Part shown: one piece after another, positions 23,406-26,377 of the stretch
How positions within the stretch are numbered: the first letter of the stretch is position 1
How the letters are laid out: the number at the start of each line of letters is the position of its first letter
DNA from: CAYXZP01 sp964469485
GTDB lineage: Bacteria > Desulfobacterota > Binatia > UBA1149 > CAYXZP01
Direction of reading: 5' to 3'
DNA length: 26,377 nt
Assembly: GCA_964469485.1 (NCBI GenBank)
Contig: CAYXZP010000025.1
Coordinates: 1 to 26,377, forward strand
Translations under genes and position numbers: made by a program
Notes under the pieces: model-generated
Told to the model about the DNA's origin: nothing
What the model saw: only the letters and a program-made list of their open reading frames with translations
The model's database searches: none

Positions 23406-23432
23406 AAAATTTTCGCCCCCGTCAATGAAAAA
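23397..23432 (+). repeat. Two direct copies of CGTCAATGAAAAA at a gene end
   Basis: The 13-base copies start at 23397 and 23420. The first includes the TGA stop of the second P450. The stretch is AT-rich compared with its surroundings and lies between two convergent genes. It may be a small tandem duplication or part of a weak termination region; no clear hairpin with a T tract is seen. Confidence 0.5.
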
Positions 23433-23443
23433 GCGAAAAGCCC

Positions 23444-23863
23444 CTACCGGGACAGGCTTACGGTGGCGCTGCCGGGGGTAGTTCGCTTGCCCTCGGCATT
23501 TTCGGTCCAGAGCTCCAGCTCGACGGTGCGCCGGCCGTCGCGCTCGGCCTTGGCCGTGACCCGGCCGCGGCAGACGATGTCCTGGTCGGGCAGGTCCATG
23601 CCGCGGTACTGGCAGCTGAGCTTGAGGATACGGCCGCTGTGGCCAAGCCAGTTCGACACCAACTCGCCGAGGGCCGCGTACTTGAAGCGCCCATGAACGA
23701 TGACCGAACCTATCTCTTTGGCCTGCGGAAAGCGGTAATCGTAATGGAGGGGATTGAAATCCCCGGAACCCGCCGCGTACTGGACCAGCTGTCTGAGATC
23801 GGGACGCTTGACGAGTTCGGGCAGCTCGTCGCCCTCCTTGACCTGTTCCCAGTCGAGCGCCAT
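23444..23863 (-). CDS. MaoC-like hydratase, catalytic subunit
   Basis: The 139-residue hot-dog-fold protein keeps the hydratase-2 motif YAAGSGDFNPLHYD, where Asp and His act in enoyl-CoA hydration, and the following IVHGRFKYAAL. It is single-domain. The gene starts one base after the stop of a second MaoC-type gene without the motif, so the two probably form a heterodimeric (R)-type enoyl-CoA hydratase like ChsH1-ChsH2 of mycobacterial cholesterol catabolism or HadAB-type enzymes. It converges on the second P450. Confidence 0.9.
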   Translation of the reverse strand: MALDWEQVKEGDELPELVKRPDLRQLVQYAAGSGDFNPLHYDYRFPQAKEIGSVIVHGRFKYAALGELVSNWLGHSGRILKLSCQYRGMDLPDQDIVCRGRVTAKAERDGRRTVELELWTENAEGKRTTPGSATVSLSR

Positions 23864-23864
23864 C

Positions 23865-24356
23865 TCAGTAGTAAATCACCTGGCTGCGCTGAACGATGGC
23901 CCGACGGCCCTCTTGGTTGGTGTAGGTCGACTCGGTCGTTACGAGCAACATCTTGCCGAGGCTGCGGCTCTCACGGACCTCGAGGGCGGCAATTCTCGTG
24001 ACCGCGGTGAGCGTGTCGCCGGCACAGACCTCTTCGAGGTATTCGGTCTCGGTACCGCCGTCCAACAGACCGGCCAACCCGTGCTTGACCTGCGGCAAGC
24101 CTTCGGCCGGTGCGCTGAAGACCGGGTGGGAGACCCCCGGGATGAACACCGGCGTACCGACGTAGCTTGGCGGGGCCGGTAGGTTGCGGTAGCCGGCCGC
24201 CTGAGCCGCGGCGACGTCGAAATAGACCGGGTCGGCGTATCCGACCCCGCGCGCAAAGGCGCGTACCCCCGTGCTTGTCACCTCGTATGTCCAGGGCGGC
24301 GACTCGGCCCCGATGACGGATCTCATCTCCTCGGTCAGTTCGAACTGCTCGGCCAC
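23865..24356 (-). CDS. MaoC N-terminal-type hydratase, non-catalytic subunit
   Basis: The 163-residue protein matches the N-terminal half of MaoC-type dehydratases (HadA/FAS1-DH-like): VRAFARGVGYADPVYFD, then AGYRNLPAPPSYVGTPVFIP, and YLEEVCAGDTLTAVTRI. It has no G-D-x-N-P-x-H motif, so it probably shapes the substrate channel for the catalytic subunit encoded one base downstream. The pair is divergent from the SCP-x thiolase gene; the shared 98-base region holds a small inverted repeat but no KstR-like site that I could find. Confidence 0.88.
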   Translation of the reverse strand: MAEQFELTEEMRSVIGAESPPWTYEVTSTGVRAFARGVGYADPVYFDVAAAQAAGYRNLPAPPSYVGTPVFIPGVSHPVFSAPAEGLPQVKHGLAGLLDGGTETEYLEEVCAGDTLTAVTRIAALEVRESRSLGKMLLVTTESTYTNQEGRRAIVQRSQVIYY

Positions 24357-24390
24357 GGCAGGGACAGATATTGGAAGCTCGCGCTCAAGA

Positions 24391-24408
24391 AAAGCCCCCG
24401 GTGGCTTT
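24391..24408. repeat. Small inverted repeat between divergent genes
   Basis: AAAGCC and GGCTTT pair perfectly around a six-base loop. Read on the minus strand it is followed by TTCTT, as in a weak intrinsic terminator, but it lies before, not after, the minus-strand gene. Function is unclear. Confidence 0.3.
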
Positions 24409-24454
24409 GCCTAGCCGGCAGCCGCGGCTAAGCTCGCCGCCAGGAGAGGGAACA

Positions 24455-25651
24455 ATGGGAAGGAAAGTATTCGTCGTCGGCGTCGGGATGACCAAATTCG
24501 AGAAGCCGGGTTCGCGTGATTGGGACTACCCGGACATGGCACGCGAGGCCGGAGGCAACGCCCTGACCGATGCCGGAATAAGCTACGAAAGCATCGAGCA
24601 GGTCTGTGCGGGCTATTGTTACGGTGATTCGACCAGCGGCCAGCGGGCGGTTTACGAGCTCGGGCTAACCGGGGTTCCCGTCTACAACGTCAACAACAAC
24701 TGCGCCACGGGTTCGACGGCCCTGTTCATGGCCAAACAGTTCATCGAAGGCGGCCTGGCGGAGTGTTGCCTGGCGATCGGCTTCGAGAAAATGAAAAAGG
24801 GTTCGCTCGGCATCCACTTCGAGGACCGCACCAACCCGATGGACAAACACGCCACGGCCATGATCGAAATGCGCGGGGTGGTGGATGCGCCGTTCGCAGC
24901 CCAGTTCTTCGGCAACGCCGGCCGCGAACACATGGAGCGCTACGGCACCACGCCCGAACAGTTCGCCATGATAGGCGAGAAGAACCACAGGCATTCGGTC
25001 AACAACCCCTATTCGCAGTTCCAGGACGAGTACTCACTCGACGACATACAGGCCGCCCCGGTGGTCTATGAGCCGCTGACCAAGCTCCAGTGCTGCCCGA
25101 CCTCCGATGGTTCCGGGGCCGCCGTGCTGGCCAGCGAGGACTTCGTCCGCGAGCACGGGCTCGAGGACAAAGCGGTCGAGATCCTCGGCATGAGCATGTC
25201 CACTGACTTCCCGACCAGCTTCGAGAAGAGCTGCATCAAGCTGGTCGGTTCCGACATGACCCGCACTGCGGCCCAATCGGCTTATGAGCAGGCCGGGGTC
25301 GGCCCCGAAGACCTCGACGTGGTCGAGCTGCACGACTGTTTCTCCTGCAACGAAATGGTGACCTACGAAGCGCTCGGGCTCTGCGAGCAGGGCAAGGGCG
25401 GCGAGCTCATAGCCTCGGGCGCCGTCTCCTACGGCGGAAAGACCGTCGTCAACCCCTCGGGCGGTCTGATCTCCAAGGGACACCCCTTGGGCGCCACCGG
25501 ATTGGCCCAATGCGCCGAACTCAACTGGCAGTTGCGCGGCGAGGCCGACAAACGGCAGGTCGACGGCGCCAAGCTCGCTCTCCAGCACAACCTCGGACTG
25601 GGTGGTGCCGCTGTCGTCGGCATATACAAAAAGGCCGAACTCGGCGCCTGA
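24455..25651 (+). CDS. SCP-x-type thiolase (acetyl-CoA C-acyltransferase)
   Basis: The 398-residue thiolase keeps the full catalytic set: nucleophile Cys83 in NNNCATGS, His293 in ELHDCFSCNE and His343 in SKGHPLGATG. It should cleave 3-oxoacyl-CoA with CoA, and is close to SCP-x/Ltp1-type thiolases used on branched or sterol side chains; no SCP2 domain follows. The ATG has a strong site AGGAGAGG seven bases upstream; the frame extends upstream to 24371 but without a ribosome site. It lies seven bases before the FadD-like gene and is the only clearly active thiolase of the three in the cluster. Confidence 0.94.
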   Translation: MGRKVFVVGVGMTKFEKPGSRDWDYPDMAREAGGNALTDAGISYESIEQVCAGYCYGDSTSGQRAVYELGLTGVPVYNVNNNCATGSTALFMAKQFIEGGLAECCLAIGFEKMKKGSLGIHFEDRTNPMDKHATAMIEMRGVVDAPFAAQFFGNAGREHMERYGTTPEQFAMIGEKNHRHSVNNPYSQFQDEYSLDDIQAAPVVYEPLTKLQCCPTSDGSGAAVLASEDFVREHGLEDKAVEILGMSMSTDFPTSFEKSCIKLVGSDMTRTAAQSAYEQAGVGPEDLDVVELHDCFSCNEMVTYEALGLCEQGKGGELIASGAVSYGGKTVVNPSGGLISKGHPLGATGLAQCAELNWQLRGEADKRQVDGAKLALQHNLGLGGAAVVGIYKKAELGA

Positions 25652-25658
25652 GCGCCGC

Positions 25659-26377
25659 ATGGACTTCAATCTTGCCGAGGTCCATGAGGCCATCGCCGGC
25701 CGGCTGGCCGACCGCGACTGCGTCGTTCAGGGAACCCGGCGCATCAGCTGGCGCGAGTTCACCGAACGCACGCGCCGGCTGGCCGACTTTTTCTGTGCCC
25801 GCGGCCTCGGGCGGGTGACCGAAAGGGGACGTTTGGAGCCCTGGCGTTCGGGCCAGGACCACGTCGCCCTCTACCTCTACAACGGGCCCGAGTACCTCGA
25901 ATCCATGTACGGCGCCTTCAAGGCCCGCACCGTGCCCTTCAACGTCAACTACCGTTACGTCGAGGATGAACTGGCCTACTTGCTCCGCGATGCCTCGGCC
26001 CGGGCGCTTGTCTACCACCTCGAGTTTGCGCCCATGGTGGCGGCCGTCGCCGACAAGCTAGAAAGCCTGGAACTCCTCATCGCCGTCGACGACGGAAGCG
26101 GGTCCCCGCCAGCGCCGGGTTCCGTCATGTACGAGGACGCAATCGTGGCCGGCAGCCCGGCCGGTCCGGGTCTGGAACAGTCGCCCGACGACCTCTACAT
26201 GGTCTGTACCGGCGGCACGACGGGCAAGCCGAAGGGGGTGTTGTGGCGGCAGGCCGACATTTTCGGCGCCGCTTTGGGCGGGCGCCCGCGGCCCGAGAGC
26301 GACCGCGAGTACAACGGCATCGCCGCGGTGCTCGAGCGCATAGACACCCAGTCCGCCCCCCTCGTTGCGCTGCCGGC
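25659..26377 (+). CDS. FadD-like acyl-CoA synthetase, 3'-partial
   Basis: The frame is open from ATG 25659 to the window edge, 239 codons of an ANL-family ligase. The N-terminus is MDFNLAEVHEAIAGRLADRD, with NYRYVEDELAYLLRDA and the AMP-binding loop CTGGTTGKPKGVLWRQ from about residue 183. G-G-T-T-G-x-P-K-G-V-[LM]-W-R is the loop form I associate with FadD17/FadD19-type ligases, which activate steroid side-chain acids. The C-terminal domain and catalytic Lys are outside the window. It follows the SCP-x thiolase by seven bases and is probably in the same operon. Confidence 0.9.
   Translation, partial: MDFNLAEVHEAIAGRLADRDCVVQGTRRISWREFTERTRRLADFFCARGLGRVTERGRLEPWRSGQDHVALYLYNGPEYLESMYGAFKARTVPFNVNYRYVEDELAYLLRDASARALVYHLEFAPMVAAVADKLESLELLIAVDDGSGSPPAPGSVMYEDAIVAGSPAGPGLEQSPDDLYMVCTGGTTGKPKGVLWRQADIFGAALGGRPRPESDREYNGIAAVLERIDTQSAPLVALP

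Noticed and set aside
1..26377. tRNA, rRNA, insertion sequence, phage or attachment site
   Set aside because: Nothing resembling these was found by reading both strands; I could not run a covariance-model search, so small RNAs cannot be excluded.

Overview
This is a GC-rich, gene-dense bacterial scaffold with three 10-N assembly gaps. I read it as part of a metagenome-assembled genome. No ribosomal RNA or universal marker is present, so the taxonomy is an inference. Secreted cysteine-rich proteins with C-x-D-D-G-N type repeats, and the lysine/alanine-rich and C-terminal domains seen at positions 2-4883, recur in Myxococcota, Binatota and other former deltaproteobacterial lineages. The steroid-type catabolic genes look actinobacterial in style. 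I favour an uncultivated Binatota- or Myxococcota-like organism.

Layout. (1) 1-4883, plus strand: secreted cysteine-rich proteins, broken by the gaps. The largest has a signal peptide, a beta-helix-like repeat region, five tandem cysteine repeats of 54-55 codons and a C-terminal domain. (2) 4907-6325, plus: an aldehyde dehydrogenase. (3) 14393 down to 6335, minus: nine tightly packed genes, namely a PhoU/LMW-phosphatase-like fusion, pstC, pstA, two different pstB-type ATPases, an acyl-CoA synthetase, a degenerate nucleotidyltransferase-like protein, a TPM-domain protein and LemA. (4) 15924-14479, minus: a second aldehyde dehydrogenase. (5) 16020-26377: a lipid/steroid-type catabolic cluster in alternating blocks. 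These are two DUF35 proteins, two thiolase-fold proteins without thiolase catalytic residues and a crotonase (plus); a 3Fe-4S ferredoxin and a CYP125-like P450 (minus); a TetR regulator and a second P450 (plus); two MaoC-type hydratase subunits (minus); an SCP-x thiolase and a truncated FadD-like CoA ligase (plus).

How the genes fit together. The catabolic cluster could oxidise the terminal carbon of a branched or steroid side chain (P450s plus ferredoxin), oxidise the aldehyde (ALDH), activate the acid to CoA (FadD), hydrate the enoyl-CoA (MaoC pair or crotonase) and cleave it by thiolase or by Ltp2-like retro-aldol chemistry with DUF35 partners. Two palindromes fit the mycobacterial KstR operator TnnAACnnGTTnnA. 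One lies before the first P450 and one between the second ALDH and the DUF35 operon, so they mark a probable shared regulon.

The most unusual system is the phosphate locus. The two PstB-type ATPases have lost complementary motifs: one lacks the LSGGQ signature, the other lacks the Q-loop Gln and H-loop His. Together they would make an asymmetric heterodimer with one normal and one dead ATP site. They sit with a PhoU fused to a low-molecular-weight phosphatase/arsenate-reductase-like domain whose nucleophilic Cys is Ser, which suggests a ligand-binding rather than a catalytic role. No pstS is present in the window.
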